A stretch of DNA of 64,000 nucleotides, taken from NCBI RefSeq assembly GCF_017744115.1, contig NZ_JAGHQW010000026.1, positions 25,207 through 89,206 on the forward strand, in the 5' to 3' direction. The translations under genes were made by a program, and so were the position numbers. This stretch comes from Salinisphaera sp. G21_0 (GTDB lineage Bacteria; Pseudomonadota; Gammaproteobacteria; Pseudomonadales; Endozoicomonadaceae). The notes under the pieces were generated by a model. The model was given only the letters and a program-made list of their open reading frames with translations, did no database searches and was not told where the DNA came from. Below, in pieces: positions 9,368-18,081 of this stretch. How positions within the stretch are numbered: position 1 is the first letter of the stretch; the number at the start of each line of letters is the position of its first letter.

Positions 9368-9481
9368 TCCTGTTAATTCGTTACAGCGTGTTCCCACGCC
9401 AATATTCATTTTGGTATTAGAAAATTTAATGATTAATGAAAGCCGTTAATAAGCAACTTTCCCACTGCTTTAAAGTCATAT

Positions 9482-12457
9482 ATGTCCAAAACAAATATAC
9501 TAGTGGACAAGTTCATGCTTCCTTTAAATACAGAAGTCAACTCAATACTTTTCCAACCCTGGCAACCAGATACTTCTTCTGGAAAGTCACAAATACCAAC
9601 GGTCGCCCATCAGCCAGAATATATTGAATTGCCCGGGGTTCATTGTTATGAAGAACTGGAAACCCACGCTGCTTTTCCCGGGATAAAAACCCGTTTCCTG
9701 AATGATATTCAGGCTATGAAACAACTGGTACACCCCTATGTTAATGATCAGTACGATACATCAATCGATATTTTTCATGACAAGCTGAAATCACCTCCTG
9801 AACATCTTAAAAACAGCCTGCTACCTCTTTATCGTGAGACACGCTTTCAGATTCGACAGTTAGTCATGCAGCTTAAGGATCAACAAAACGATCCAAATGT
9901 TGACAACCAAAATTACATTGCCTGTGTACTCCATGAGTGCCTGAACGACATTCAGGAGTGTGCTCCCGGTATTCATGGCCGCTTTACCCGGAGTTTTCTT
10001 AATCTGGAAGCCTCCCGGGGAGGGCTGGATGGGAAGCTCTTTAAGGTCAGGAGTGAGCTGTTTGATCAATTTATCCAGTCTTTCCTGCTTGAGCTACAAC
10101 GGGAGGGATTGGTTAATATATCACCAAACACAGAAATCCACTGGGTTCACAGCTTTCACAACCTTTTCTGTGAGCCTCTGGGGCTCTCTCCCTTCACTGA
10201 CACTCTGGCACCGAACAATCTGAGTGATGGCCTTACCCAGCGATTTCTTGCTGCTGCCCCCTTGTCAGTCAATGCCTGTACCATCCTGCGTAAACTCTCG
10301 TCCGAGTGGTCTGACCAGATCAGCACAACCCTTCAAAAACTGGGAGTGCAGGCATGGGAAACCGACGTTATTGATCCCTCTGAGCTGACTTCAGACAGAA
10401 TTGGTACACTTGAAAGCACACTCTTTAAACCAGTTAACCATTTACTGAAAACTACGGGCGAACAGTCGCTTGATCTCAGGGCCCTGATCGAAGAAACAGG
10501 CAATGACAACTATTACCTTGGCCGGTACCGGGAGAAGTTACTGGCCTGGGTGGCCAGCTATTTCTCTGAGTCATCGGCCCAGGTGTTCACCGCTATTCCC
10601 GCAGGCGTCGATTCGGCATGGCATATCGGGACGATAAATCAGCTTTTCTTCTGGGTATTTAATCATTATCAGTACTTGCCAGCTGGGCAGGCGTGTACCT
10701 TAAATGCAAATAATCACACCACGCTGACATTGCCTCATTTAACGTCCATTGACTTCTCAACCTGGCCTCAAACAACCATTTATGCCCTACTTACCCAGGC
10801 AATGGAGCAAACGGATAAGGCTGAGCATATTGCCTCGTTTTTCCTGCAACACGTCACCATCAAACAGCTTGGCAAAGCACCAGCGATGGTGACCAGGGCA
10901 CTTTCCAACCAACTCTGTGACAAGCTGATTAAAAACGATGACACCTTTAAAGAAAAGTTATGCCAGTGTGTAAGTGATCATTTTGCCGCTGGTACAATCA
11001 CCATTGCTCCAGGCATACTGGACTGGCTGACCGATACGCCTCTACTGAAACCGGTCTTATTGAGACTTCAACAACAGGGAATACATATTTCACCAATCAC
11101 ATCACGCATAGCCAGCTGGCAAATCTCTGATTTTTCACACGAGGATATAATAAAGTTACTGACACCCAATGATTGTCGGCGACTGTTTAAACAGGCATTA
11201 AAACTGAAGCAGGCAGAAATCCTGTCCAATCTTCTGTCAACCAGTCATTGTGATCAATTGACCAGGCTCTTGAACGGTGAGGACAGCCCTCTGGCGTGCT
11301 TTGCACTTTCCGGTAATTTGCCCGGATTGGAATACCTGTTGAAGTTGGGCAACCCGGAGGTTAACCAGAAAAATACCCTTGGCTACTACCCCCTGCACAT
11401 CGCTGCCAAATGCGGGCACACAGCGTTCGTCAGGACGTTACTGACCGTCAAGGGCATTGACGTCAATGCGAAGTCTGACGGTGGCTGGACGCCCCTGGCC
11501 TGTGCTGTCAAACAAGGCCACGTAGAGTGCGCCAAGGCATTATTGACTGCCGACGGCATTGACGTCAATGCGAAGTCTGACAGTGGCTGGACGCCCCTGG
11601 CCGGTGCTGCGTTAAAGGGTAACGCAGAGTGCGTCAAGCTGTTACTGACCGTCAAGGGCATTGACGTCAATGTGCAAATGTCTCAAGGCTTTACCCCCCT
11701 GCATTGGGCTGCCGAAAAAGGCCACACAGAATGCGTCAAGGTATTGCTGACCGCCAACGGCATTGACGTCAATGCCAAGTCTAAAAATGGCTATACGCCC
11801 CTGATCCGTGCTGCCCAATCCGGCCATGCAGGCTGTGTCACGGAGTTATTGACCGCTGAAGGCATCGACGTCAATGTGAAATCGTCTTCAGGCCTTACGG
11901 CCCTTCACTGGGCTGCCTTATATGGCCACGCACACTGCATCACGGCGTTATTGCCCGCTGAAAACATTGACGTCAATGTAAAATCTTACGATGGCTGGAC
12001 GCCCCTGATCTTTGCTGCCAAATCCGGCCACACAGATTGCGTCAGGGTGTTATTGGCCACCAAAGGCATTAACGTCAATGCAACAGTTAAGGGCTATACG
12101 CCCCTGCACTGGGCTGCCATAAACGGCCATACAGAGTGCATCATATTGTTATTAACCGCCAAAGGCATTGACGTCAATATGAAAACACCTGAGACGCCCC
12201 TGCACTGGGCTGCCATAAACGGCCATGCAGGGTGCATCACGGCGTTATTGACCGCCGAAGACATTGATGTCAATTTGACGTCAATCCGTGGTATTACGCC
12301 CCTGCACCGCGCTGCCCACCGTGGCCAGATAGAGTGCGTCAAGGCGTTACTTAAAGCTCCCGGCATTGACGTCAAAATAAAAAATGCTCGTGGCCGGACG
12401 CCCCGGGACACCGCTCACAGATATGGCCACGCAGAATGTGCAAGACTGCTGATTTAA
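9482..12457 (+). CDS. Large ankyrin-repeat protein with unique N-terminal domain
   Basis: A 991-residue protein. Residues 1 to about 610 match no family I recognise: mostly soluble, no signal peptide, several Leu-rich helical stretches. From about residue 612 to the end there are eleven full ankyrin repeats plus capping partial ones. The period is mostly 34 residues, on the pattern WTPLHxAAxxGHxECVxxLLTAxGIDVNxKS. Repeat 9 is shortened (KTPETPLH). Ankyrin repeats bind proteins, and large ankyrin proteins are frequent in bacteria living in animal hosts, where some act as secreted effectors; that role is inference here. The final residues (YGHAECARLLI) suggest the protein ends on a capping repeat. 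A truncated copy of the neighbouring gene's start follows its stop immediately, hinting at insertion by rearrangement. Confidence 0.85.
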   Translation: MSKTNILVDKFMLPLNTEVNSILFQPWQPDTSSGKSQIPTVAHQPEYIELPGVHCYEELETHAAFPGIKTRFLNDIQAMKQLVHPYVNDQYDTSIDIFHDKLKSPPEHLKNSLLPLYRETRFQIRQLVMQLKDQQNDPNVDNQNYIACVLHECLNDIQECAPGIHGRFTRSFLNLEASRGGLDGKLFKVRSELFDQFIQSFLLELQREGLVNISPNTEIHWVHSFHNLFCEPLGLSPFTDTLAPNNLSDGLTQRFLAAAPLSVNACTILRKLSSEWSDQISTTLQKLGVQAWETDVIDPSELTSDRIGTLESTLFKPVNHLLKTTGEQSLDLRALIEETGNDNYYLGRYREKLLAWVASYFSESSAQVFTAIPAGVDSAWHIGTINQLFFWVFNHYQYLPAGQACTLNANNHTTLTLPHLTSIDFSTWPQTTIYALLTQAMEQTDKAEHIASFFLQHVTIKQLGKAPAMVTRALSNQLCDKLIKNDDTFKEKLCQCVSDHFAAGTITIAPGILDWLTDTPLLKPVLLRLQQQGIHISPITSRIASWQISDFSHEDIIKLLTPNDCRRLFKQALKLKQAEILSNLLSTSHCDQLTRLLNGEDSPLACFALSGNLPGLEYLLKLGNPEVNQKNTLGYYPLHIAAKCGHTAFVRTLLTVKGIDVNAKSDGGWTPLACAVKQGHVECAKALLTADGIDVNAKSDSGWTPLAGAALKGNAECVKLLLTVKGIDVNVQMSQGFTPLHWAAEKGHTECVKVLLTANGIDVNAKSKNGYTPLIRAAQSGHAGCVTELLTAEGIDVNVKSSSGLTALHWAALYGHAHCITALLPAENIDVNVKSYDGWTPLIFAAKSGHTDCVRVLLATKGINVNATVKGYTPLHWAAINGHTECIILLLTAKGIDVNMKTPETPLHWAAINGHAGCITALLTAEDIDVNLTSIRGITPLHRAAHRGQIECVKALLKAPGIDVKIKNARGRTPRDTAHRYGHAECARLLI
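11290..12456 (+). repeat. Tandem ankyrin-coding repeats (period about 102 bp)
   Basis: The DNA encoding the ankyrin repeats is itself repetitive. Units share a GGCATTGACGTCAATG core spaced about 102 bp apart. Neighbouring units 11449-11655 are nearly identical over long stretches, pointing to recent expansion or gene conversion of units. Confidence 0.85.
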
Positions 12458-12458
12458 T

Positions 12459-12541
12459 TTTTTGAATCATATTTTTGTGCATGGCTGAGCAGGGCTTGTT
12501 ATGAAGCAGTTTACAGCCGTAAAAAAGAAAGAGACCAGCCT
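12459..12541 (+). repeat. Truncated upstream copy of the yjiH-like gene start (direct repeat 1)
   Basis: This stretch repeats the leader and first codons of the gene at 12882: gaatcata, gtgcatggctgag, then ATGAAGCAGTTTACAGCC through the ACCAGCCT codons. The intact copy is at 12829-12921. Copy 1 lacks the segment holding the GAGGAG ribosome site, so it has lost its start signal. Confidence 0.85.
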
Positions 12542-12656
12542 GCCTAACCTTTTCCCCCGCTCCCACGCTCTGCGTGGGAATGCATACCAGAGCCTGCAGG
12601 ATATAGAACAACCTGCTTCTGCCCGAAATCATGAGAATTTAATAAAAAATCAATAA
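12501..12656 (+). pseudogene. Chimeric truncated gene start ending in a REP palindrome
   Basis: The duplicated start codes MKQFTAVKKKETSL, then leaves homology with the 12882 gene and runs through a REP-like palindrome (reading SHALRGNAYQ) to a stop after 51 codons. With its ribosome site deleted it is almost certainly not a functional gene. It is debris of a duplication. Confidence 0.65.
12561..12579. repeat. REP-like palindrome (TCCCACGCTCTGCGTGGGA)
   Basis: A perfect hairpin element followed by ATGCATACC. The same palindrome with the same right flank recurs at 19308-19328, so it is a dispersed REP-type repeat. Confidence 0.75.
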
Positions 12657-12828
12657 AATAGGGCTTTTTCGGGGTAGAAAGTTAATATTTATTAAGAAAT
12701 AATGCATAATAAACCCGAACAGAGCGCAATCAACAGCCATCAAACCTACCGGCTGCGATATGCACTGATTCAGGTAGACCATTACCGACACTCCTGACTC
12801 ATTTATTCGCTGGGCAGGAAATTTGAGG

Positions 12829-12921
12829 TTTTTGAATCATACTTTCGTGCATGGCTGAGTTTGAGGAGCCCGGGGCTTGTTATGAAGCAGTTTACAGCCG
12901 TAAAAAAGAAAGAGACCAGCC
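12829..12921 (+). repeat. Direct repeat 2 (intact start of the yjiH-like gene)
   Basis: The intact copy of the duplicated leader and gene start described at 12459-12541. It keeps GAGGAGCCCGGGG ahead of the ATG at 12882. Confidence 0.8.
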
Positions 12922-14252
12922 TTCGTCACTGGTTAACATTTTTAATCCCATCACTGATGGGTCTGTTGCTATTTGTCACTCCGGTCAGTATTAATGATGA
13001 ATTTACCATTCCTGTTGCCCTGCTGGCCGGCGGGTTAAAAGCGCTGCTCAAAGACCAGCTGACCACCATCATTACCATTATTGTGTGCTTTACCGGGTGC
13101 ATCACCATCATTACCAAGCTGTTCCAGCCACAAGCAATAATGACGCGCCCATTTCTTAACTCTCTGTTTGATATTACCCCTCTCTGGTGCCTGGTAAGGG
13201 TTGCTGGCATGGTCTTTGTGCTTGCCAGCTTTTTCGAGTTTGGTCCGGAAGCCATCTGGTCAGGAGCCACTGGAGGCATGGTTTTAAATGACCTGATGCC
13301 GACCCTGTTTTCAGTCTTTATCTTTGCCGGACTTTTACTGCCACTGTTAATGAACTTTGGCCTGCTGGAGCTGCTGGGCACCCTGATGACACGCATAATG
13401 CGACCAGTATTTAACCTGCCCGGCCGTTCAGCTATTGACTGTATTGCCTCATGGCTGGGGGATGGCAGCGTTGGTATTCTGATGACCAGTAAGCAGTATG
13501 AAACCTCCTATTATACTCAGCGTGAAGCTGCGGTAATCGGCACCACTTTCTCTGTTGTTTCGATTACCTTCTCACTGGTGGTGATTGCCCAGGTGGGTCT
13601 GGAACACATGTTTACCCGCTTCTACCTTACCGTCTGCTTTGCCGGGCTGGTTGCAGCTTTTATCGTCCCCAAGCTGCCTCCCCTGTCCAGAAAAAAAGAC
13701 GTGTTCATCTGCGGCAAAACCCGCAGTGATGATGATGAAATTATTCCTCAGGGTACCAGTGCTTTTGCCTGGGGTCTGGAGCAGGCACTGGACAGAGCCG
13801 CAAAAATCACCAATCCCATGAAGATCATTCAGGATGGTGGCAAGAACGCCATCGATATGGTGTTTGGGGTCCTGCCAGTGGTGATGGGCATTGGTACCAT
13901 TGCCCTGATCATTGCCGAATACACCCCGGTCTTCCAGTACCTGGGCATGCCTTTTCTGCCGTTACTGGAGTGGTTGCAGATTCCTGAAGCCCAGGCGGCC
14001 TCAACCACCATGATGGTGGGCTTCACCGATATGTTCGTGCCCTCTATCCTGGCGGCATCCATTGACAATGATATGACCCGGTTTGTAATTGCGGCATTAT
14101 CCCTGACTCAGCTGATTTACCTTTCTGAGGTGGGTGCTTTGCTCCTGGGAAGCAAGATTCCGGTAACCTTGTTTGAGCTATTTATTATTTTTATTCTGAG
14201 AACGCTGGTCACGCTGCCCGTTATTGCCGCGATTGCCCACCTTATCTTCTGA
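12882..14252 (+). CDS. YjiH-like membrane protein with nucleoside-recognition (Gate) domains
   Basis: A 456-residue polytopic inner-membrane protein. Hydrophobic segments occur throughout, and the GATGGMVLNDLMPTLFSVFIF and GDGSVGILMTSKQYE stretches are typical of the YjiH family, whose Gate domains are shared with nucleoside transporters and spore maturation proteins. Substrate is unknown. I chose ATG 12882 over the upstream TTG at 12861, because the ATG has a purine-rich site before it and the first codons were duplicated from that point. A hairpin separates it from the convergent hydrolase gene. Confidence 0.8.
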   Translation: MKQFTAVKKKETSLRHWLTFLIPSLMGLLLFVTPVSINDEFTIPVALLAGGLKALLKDQLTTIITIIVCFTGCITIITKLFQPQAIMTRPFLNSLFDITPLWCLVRVAGMVFVLASFFEFGPEAIWSGATGGMVLNDLMPTLFSVFIFAGLLLPLLMNFGLLELLGTLMTRIMRPVFNLPGRSAIDCIASWLGDGSVGILMTSKQYETSYYTQREAAVIGTTFSVVSITFSLVVIAQVGLEHMFTRFYLTVCFAGLVAAFIVPKLPPLSRKKDVFICGKTRSDDDEIIPQGTSAFAWGLEQALDRAAKITNPMKIIQDGGKNAIDMVFGVLPVVMGIGTIALIIAEYTPVFQYLGMPFLPLLEWLQIPEAQAASTTMMVGFTDMFVPSILAASIDNDMTRFVIAALSLTQLIYLSEVGALLLGSKIPVTLFELFIIFILRTLVTLPVIAAIAHLIF

Positions 14253-14262
14253 TACCGAAAAG

Positions 14263-14286
14263 TGAGCCTCAGATTGCTGAGGCTCA
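14263..14286. terminator. Bidirectional hairpin between convergent genes
   Basis: A perfect 10-bp stem TGAGCCTCAG / CTGAGGCTCA with a 4-nt loop sits in the 42-bp gap between two converging stops. It probably ends both transcripts. Confidence 0.7.
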
Positions 14287-14294
14287 GGTGCGAA

Positions 14295-14834
14295 TCATTT
14301 AATAAGCCTGGCGACATCACGAAATTGTGGTGCGTCGGCAGATTTCATCAGTTCAAACAGCGCCATTTCAACGGTTGTCAGATCAGCCCCCTGGGCTGAC
14401 ATTTTATCCAGAGCCACCTCTTTACTCTGTAATGTTCTTGATGAAACCCCATCAACCAGCACTTCTACCTCATAGCCTCCGGCAAGCAGATCCATCGCCG
14501 TCTGATAAACGCAGATATGGGTCTCTATGCCGGTCAACAACACCTGTCTGCCACCGGTCTGTTCCAGTGCTGACATAAAAGCAGGCTCACCACAGGCACT
14601 GAAGGATGTTTTTCTCACCGGGCTGAAGTCCGATAACTCATCAGCCAGTTCAGGAATGGTGCTCCCCAGCTTTTCCGGAACCTGCTCCAGCCAGATAATC
14701 GGAATATCAAGCAATCTGGCCCCTTTAACCATGGTCACAATATTGTCAAAGAGTGACTCATATTCATGCATCAGGGTGGCCAGCTTGCCCTGAACATCCA
14801 CAACCACCAACACCGTCGTATCAAGATTTAACAT
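14295..14834 (-). CDS. Isochorismatase-family (cysteine) hydrolase
   Basis: A 179-residue cytoplasmic hydrolase of the isochorismatase-like superfamily (YcaC/nicotinamidase fold). The family triad is visible: Asp in VLVVVDVQGK, Lys in VRKTSFSAC, and the nucleophile Cys in LTGIETHICVYQTA. A cis-peptide motif (GIETHICV) precedes the Cys. Substrate cannot be told; YcaC-like members often have unknown substrates. The start is set at 14834 by a strong GGGGGA ribosome site 6 bp upstream; a GTG at 14852 would run through that site. It lies 51 bp downstream of dcuA on the same strand and could share its transcript. Confidence 0.85.
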   Translation of the reverse strand: MLNLDTTVLVVVDVQGKLATLMHEYESLFDNIVTMVKGARLLDIPIIWLEQVPEKLGSTIPELADELSDFSPVRKTSFSACGEPAFMSALEQTGGRQVLLTGIETHICVYQTAMDLLAGGYEVEVLVDGVSSRTLQSKEVALDKMSAQGADLTTVEMALFELMKSADAPQFRDVARLIK

Positions 14835-14885
14835 ACCTGTTCCCCCTGCCACTTAGATCAATATTATTTTTTGAAATTCCTTGTT

Positions 14886-16184
14886 TTAGATAATAACCGG
14901 AGCCAGCAGAAAACCAAAAATCACACACAGCAGGATGCAGATCACTCCGGGCACAAAGAAAGGATGATTAAACACCATCTTGCCGATGCGGGTAGAACCT
15001 GTCTCATCCATCTCGACCGCTGCAAGCAAAGTAGGGTAGGTTGGCAAAACAAACAGGGCACTGACGGCAGCAAATGACGCGATAGCGGTCACCGGGTCAA
15101 CAATCATCAGGGCTGCTGGCATCAGAGCCCGGGTCGTTGCGGCCTGGGAATACAGTAACATGGACGCCAGAAACAGTGCCAGGGCAAGCAGCCAGGGATA
15201 GTGATCAAGAATATCCCCGGCGGTCTCCTGAACATTCTCAAGATGGGCTCCAACAAATGTATTTCCCAGCCAGGCAACGCCCAGAACACAGATACATGCA
15301 CTCATACCGGACTTGAAAGTCTGGGCATTCAGAATGTGATTGGTATCTATATGGGTAACCAGGGTAATCAGGCACGCTGCACTGAGCATAAAGGCAAAAA
15401 TGGCACTGTCTCTGGGCAAAACGGGATTTTCAATAACACCCACCTTATCGCTGACCAGCGTCGCATATACCACCACCGCCAGGATACTCAGGCCAAAAAT
15501 CAGCACGGACATCCTTGCTCCGGGCTTTATTCGATTATCCACAACCTCAGCAGGTTGAATCAGGCCTTCAGAGAGCTTGTGCAGATACACTTCATCTTTG
15601 TGCAGTTCACAGCCAAGGTAATTACACACCAGCGACGTCAACATCACGGCAACAAATGTGGTAGGAATGCAAATCAGGAGCAGATCCAGATAATCAACAC
15701 CAAAGGGCTCCAGCATACCACTGAATACCACCACAGCGGCGGAAACCGGAGAGGCGGTAATGGCGACCTGAGAGGCAATCACCGAAATACTCAGAGGTCG
15801 GGATGGGCGAATACCATTCTCACGGGCAACGGCGGCAATAACCGGCAATGTTGAATAAGCCGTATGGCCAGTGCCAGCCAGCAATGTCATAAAGTAAGTA
15901 ATAGCCGGAGCCAGGAACGTCACATACTGCGGCCGCTTTCTGAGCAATCTGTCCGCAATATATACCAGATAATCAAGCCCGCCAGCGACCTGCATGGCTG
16001 CCACAGCACCAATGACAGACATGATGATAAGGATCACATCCACCGGAATGGTGCCAGGATTCATCCCAAGCCCCAGGGTAAGCACCACAACCCCGACAGC
16101 ACCGGCAAAACCAATACCAATGCTGCCCAACCGGGCTCCCAGGAAAATAAATGCCAGAACAATGATCAGCTGTAACCAGGTCAT
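14886..16184 (-). CDS. dcuA: Anaerobic C4-dicarboxylate transporter, DcuA/DcuB family
   Basis: A 432-residue inner-membrane carrier that exchanges or imports fumarate, malate, succinate or aspartate. The N-terminus LQLIIVLAFIFLGARLG, then IGIGFAGAVGV and AAMQVAGGLDYLV, resemble E. coli DcuA more than DcuB. LAGTGHTAYSTLPVIA is the family's conserved loop. Length equals DcuA (433). The C-terminus ends in a membrane segment. It may be co-transcribed with the hydrolase gene downstream. Assignment to DcuA rather than DcuB rests on remembered sequences. Confidence 0.85.
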   Translation of the reverse strand: MTWLQLIIVLAFIFLGARLGSIGIGFAGAVGVVVLTLGLGMNPGTIPVDVILIIMSVIGAVAAMQVAGGLDYLVYIADRLLRKRPQYVTFLAPAITYFMTLLAGTGHTAYSTLPVIAAVARENGIRPSRPLSISVIASQVAITASPVSAAVVVFSGMLEPFGVDYLDLLLICIPTTFVAVMLTSLVCNYLGCELHKDEVYLHKLSEGLIQPAEVVDNRIKPGARMSVLIFGLSILAVVVYATLVSDKVGVIENPVLPRDSAIFAFMLSAACLITLVTHIDTNHILNAQTFKSGMSACICVLGVAWLGNTFVGAHLENVQETAGDILDHYPWLLALALFLASMLLYSQAATTRALMPAALMIVDPVTAIASFAAVSALFVLPTYPTLLAAVEMDETGSTRIGKMVFNHPFFVPGVICILLCVIFGFLLAPVII

Positions 16185-16323
16185 GCCAAATCCCCTGAGA
16201 AATTAATCTTAAGTCAATGGATAGATAATTTAAGATAGCCTGAAAACGGCAAAAGACGTTTCAGCACCGGTCAGGTGGTGCTCAGAGTCAGACCCGTGAC
16301 TACTATCAGGAGAGGCATTACAG

Positions 16324-16498
16324 CCAGGAGGCTGACCGAGAATAGCGCCCGTCCAGGCGACCCCGTAGCGAGGATGGCAGAAAATTTCTGACTTTTTAGA
16401 CCAATTTACTGCCACCGCACGACTGCATGGATGCAGGAGCTAGAGCAACGCAGGAGCAGTTGCCGCGTAGGGCAGTCTATTCTCGGTCAGCCTCCTGG
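16324..16498. mobile_element. Miniature inverted-repeat element, family A, copy 1
   Basis: A 175-bp non-coding element bounded by a perfect 22-bp inverted repeat starting CCAGGAGGCTGACCGAG and ending CGGTCAGCCTCCTGG. A second copy lies at 41632-41808 with the same outer 60 bp. It contains a 47-bp module (16420-16466) absent from copy 2, and lacks copy 2's long internal hairpin. The right end supplies the last codons and stop of the neighbouring reverse-strand gene. No transposase inside, so it is non-autonomous. Confidence 0.85.
16420..16466 (+). repeat. 47-bp nested module (copy in family A element)
   Basis: Begins CGACTGCATGGATGCAGG and ends GCAGGAGCAGTTGCCGC. It matches 46915-46961, inside an unrelated miniature element, at 45 of 47 positions, and the first 23 bp match (reverse strand) at 47200-47222. 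It has imperfect inverted ends (CGACTGC / GCAGTTG) and an internal direct repeat GCAGGAGC. Confidence 0.8.
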
Positions 16499-18081
16499 TC
16501 CGGGGGAGGGAACTTGATACTGTGCATAGTATCTTCAATTTCAGACTCCCACATTGAGGGAACCACCCAGGACGTCAGAAAAACAGTGGCCATCAGGCCG
16601 GCTGTGAGCGGAAAGTAATTATTAATACCAAACTGCCCCATCAGCAGGTAAGACACGGAAGGGGCACCAATAAATGCCAGCCCGGGCACTAACCAGGAAA
16701 ACAACCTGCGCGTAGTGAAGGTAATGACCTCACTTTTAGAGCGAATGGATGCCTCCGCTGCCAGGCATAGGTTTTCGGTGTAAACCCGGAATGTGGTAAC
16801 ATTCGGAACCTGTTTGACCACCTTTTTACGAACCGTTCTGGTTCTCTCCCTGGGAGTCATTCTGTCACCCCGCGCGCCCCATACATACGTGTCAGGATGC
16901 TGATAATAAATTTCGGTTTCATCTTCCTCTTCAACAACCTCAATATCTTTGCTGCCACCTTCGTGTAACATCACTTCACAATAATTCCAGGCGACGGGAA
17001 CAGGCCCCATGGAAAAATACCCTTTCCTGTCCACCCTGATAATCTGACCACTTCTGAATGCACTTCGCTTTGATATGGTTTTATTCCAGTGATGCAGAAA
17101 CGTTCGGTCAGACTCCTCATACCGACCTGTTCGTTGGAAAAAATCCGTCTCTTCAAATTCAACAACTTGATAAACGTCAGTTACCAGCTCCTTTGTTGCA
17201 TAATAGAAATTGTACAGGGACGAAAACAGTGAATTTTCTTCATCCCATATCTCCAGCCTCGGCATAAAAGGTTTTACAACATCAATAACGACCAGTTCAT
17301 TTTTGTGTTCCTCTGACATTTTGGTTCCCACTTCCGCCGTCTCTGCCCCGAGACGTTCCACCAGAACGGGATGATTATGATATTTATTGTCGGTAATGCC
17401 CGGACTGCGTACCTCAGAGCCCAGCTTAAAATCAGCAACAACATTCTTTACAATCCAGCCATAAGGCGCGCCTGCAATAGCATAAGGCCAGTTTGTAGTC
17501 CCGGTATCTTCATTCAAAATATTATCAAAGGTACCGAGCATGACACTGTCCATATACCTCATATAGTGTTTACCACGGCGCACCGGATCTAACACGTGAT
17601 GATTGAAAACATCCTGATACTCCGAAGCAAAGTTGATAAAAGGACGGATCAGGAGGTCCATCATCAGGTCATTAAACAGGTAGTTACTATTATCAATGAT
17701 CGACATAAATAGAGAGGTTGCATTCTTATTTCTGGCTCGAATCAGATCCTGGTAATATTCACTGTCTGCATTTTCTTTATCGGGTTCGTTGCTGGCTTCA
17801 TTTTCTTCAGCATCATCATCCAGATCTTCCTCAATTAAATCGTCTTCATCATCCAGATCTTCCTCAATTGAATCATCTTCATCATCCAGATCTTCCTCAA
17901 TTAAATCATCTTCATCATTCAGATCTTCCTCAATTAAATCGTCTTCATCATCCAGATACATTGATGATTCTGAAACATTTTCAGTATGCTCATCTACGTT
18001 GGCAGTGGTATTAATGGCCAGTAAACTGAACATAAGAACAATTAAAAATGAGAAATCATGAACAACTCGATTCTGCCTCAT
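16477..18081 (-). CDS. Membrane protein with N-terminal signal and acidic 11-residue tandem repeat
   Basis: I do not recognise a family. About 534 residues. After a hydrophobic N-terminal segment (FLIVLMFSLLAINTTANV; signal peptide or anchor) come four copies of an 11-residue acidic repeat on the pattern LDDEDDLIEED. A central soluble domain follows, and then two or three C-terminal membrane segments (LFSWLVPGLAFIGAPSV and LTAGLMATVFLTSWVVP). The two-ended membrane layout with a large middle domain suggests a periplasmic or luminal-facing body. I start at ATG 18081, just after GGGGAG; frames further upstream begin only with TTG. The last residues QEADRE and the stop come from the inverted repeat of a miniature element, so the original C-terminus has probably been replaced. 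Confidence 0.65.
   Translation of the reverse strand: MRQNRVVHDFSFLIVLMFSLLAINTTANVDEHTENVSESSMYLDDEDDLIEEDLNDEDDLIEEDLDDEDDSIEEDLDDEDDLIEEDLDDDAEENEASNEPDKENADSEYYQDLIRARNKNATSLFMSIIDNSNYLFNDLMMDLLIRPFINFASEYQDVFNHHVLDPVRRGKHYMRYMDSVMLGTFDNILNEDTGTTNWPYAIAGAPYGWIVKNVVADFKLGSEVRSPGITDNKYHNHPVLVERLGAETAEVGTKMSEEHKNELVVIDVVKPFMPRLEIWDEENSLFSSLYNFYYATKELVTDVYQVVEFEETDFFQRTGRYEESDRTFLHHWNKTISKRSAFRSGQIIRVDRKGYFSMGPVPVAWNYCEVMLHEGGSKDIEVVEEEDETEIYYQHPDTYVWGARGDRMTPRERTRTVRKKVVKQVPNVTTFRVYTENLCLAAEASIRSKSEVITFTTRRLFSWLVPGLAFIGAPSVSYLLMGQFGINNYFPLTAGLMATVFLTSWVVPSMWESEIEDTMHSIKFPPPDQEADRE
17812..17955 (-). repeat. 33-bp tandem repeat encoding acidic 11-mers
   Basis: Four tandem 33-bp units plus a partial fifth encode LDDEDDLIEED-type repeats (one LNDEDD, one DSIEED variant). 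The units are nearly identical in DNA, so copy number could vary by slippage. Confidence 0.9.

Noticed and set aside
11290..12456. CRISPR array
   Set aside because: The regular repeats are coding and in frame (ankyrin units) with no unique spacers. The same holds for 17812-17955 and 63745-64000.
15201..15854. A 217-codon frame antisense to dcuA
   Set aside because: Very rich in Asn, His and Gln, as expected from the complement of a membrane-protein gene; no ribosome site.
16477..18081. TMEM43-like identity for the acidic-repeat membrane protein
   Set aside because: The layout (N-terminal anchor, large middle, C-terminal membrane segments) is similar, but no specific motif supports it.
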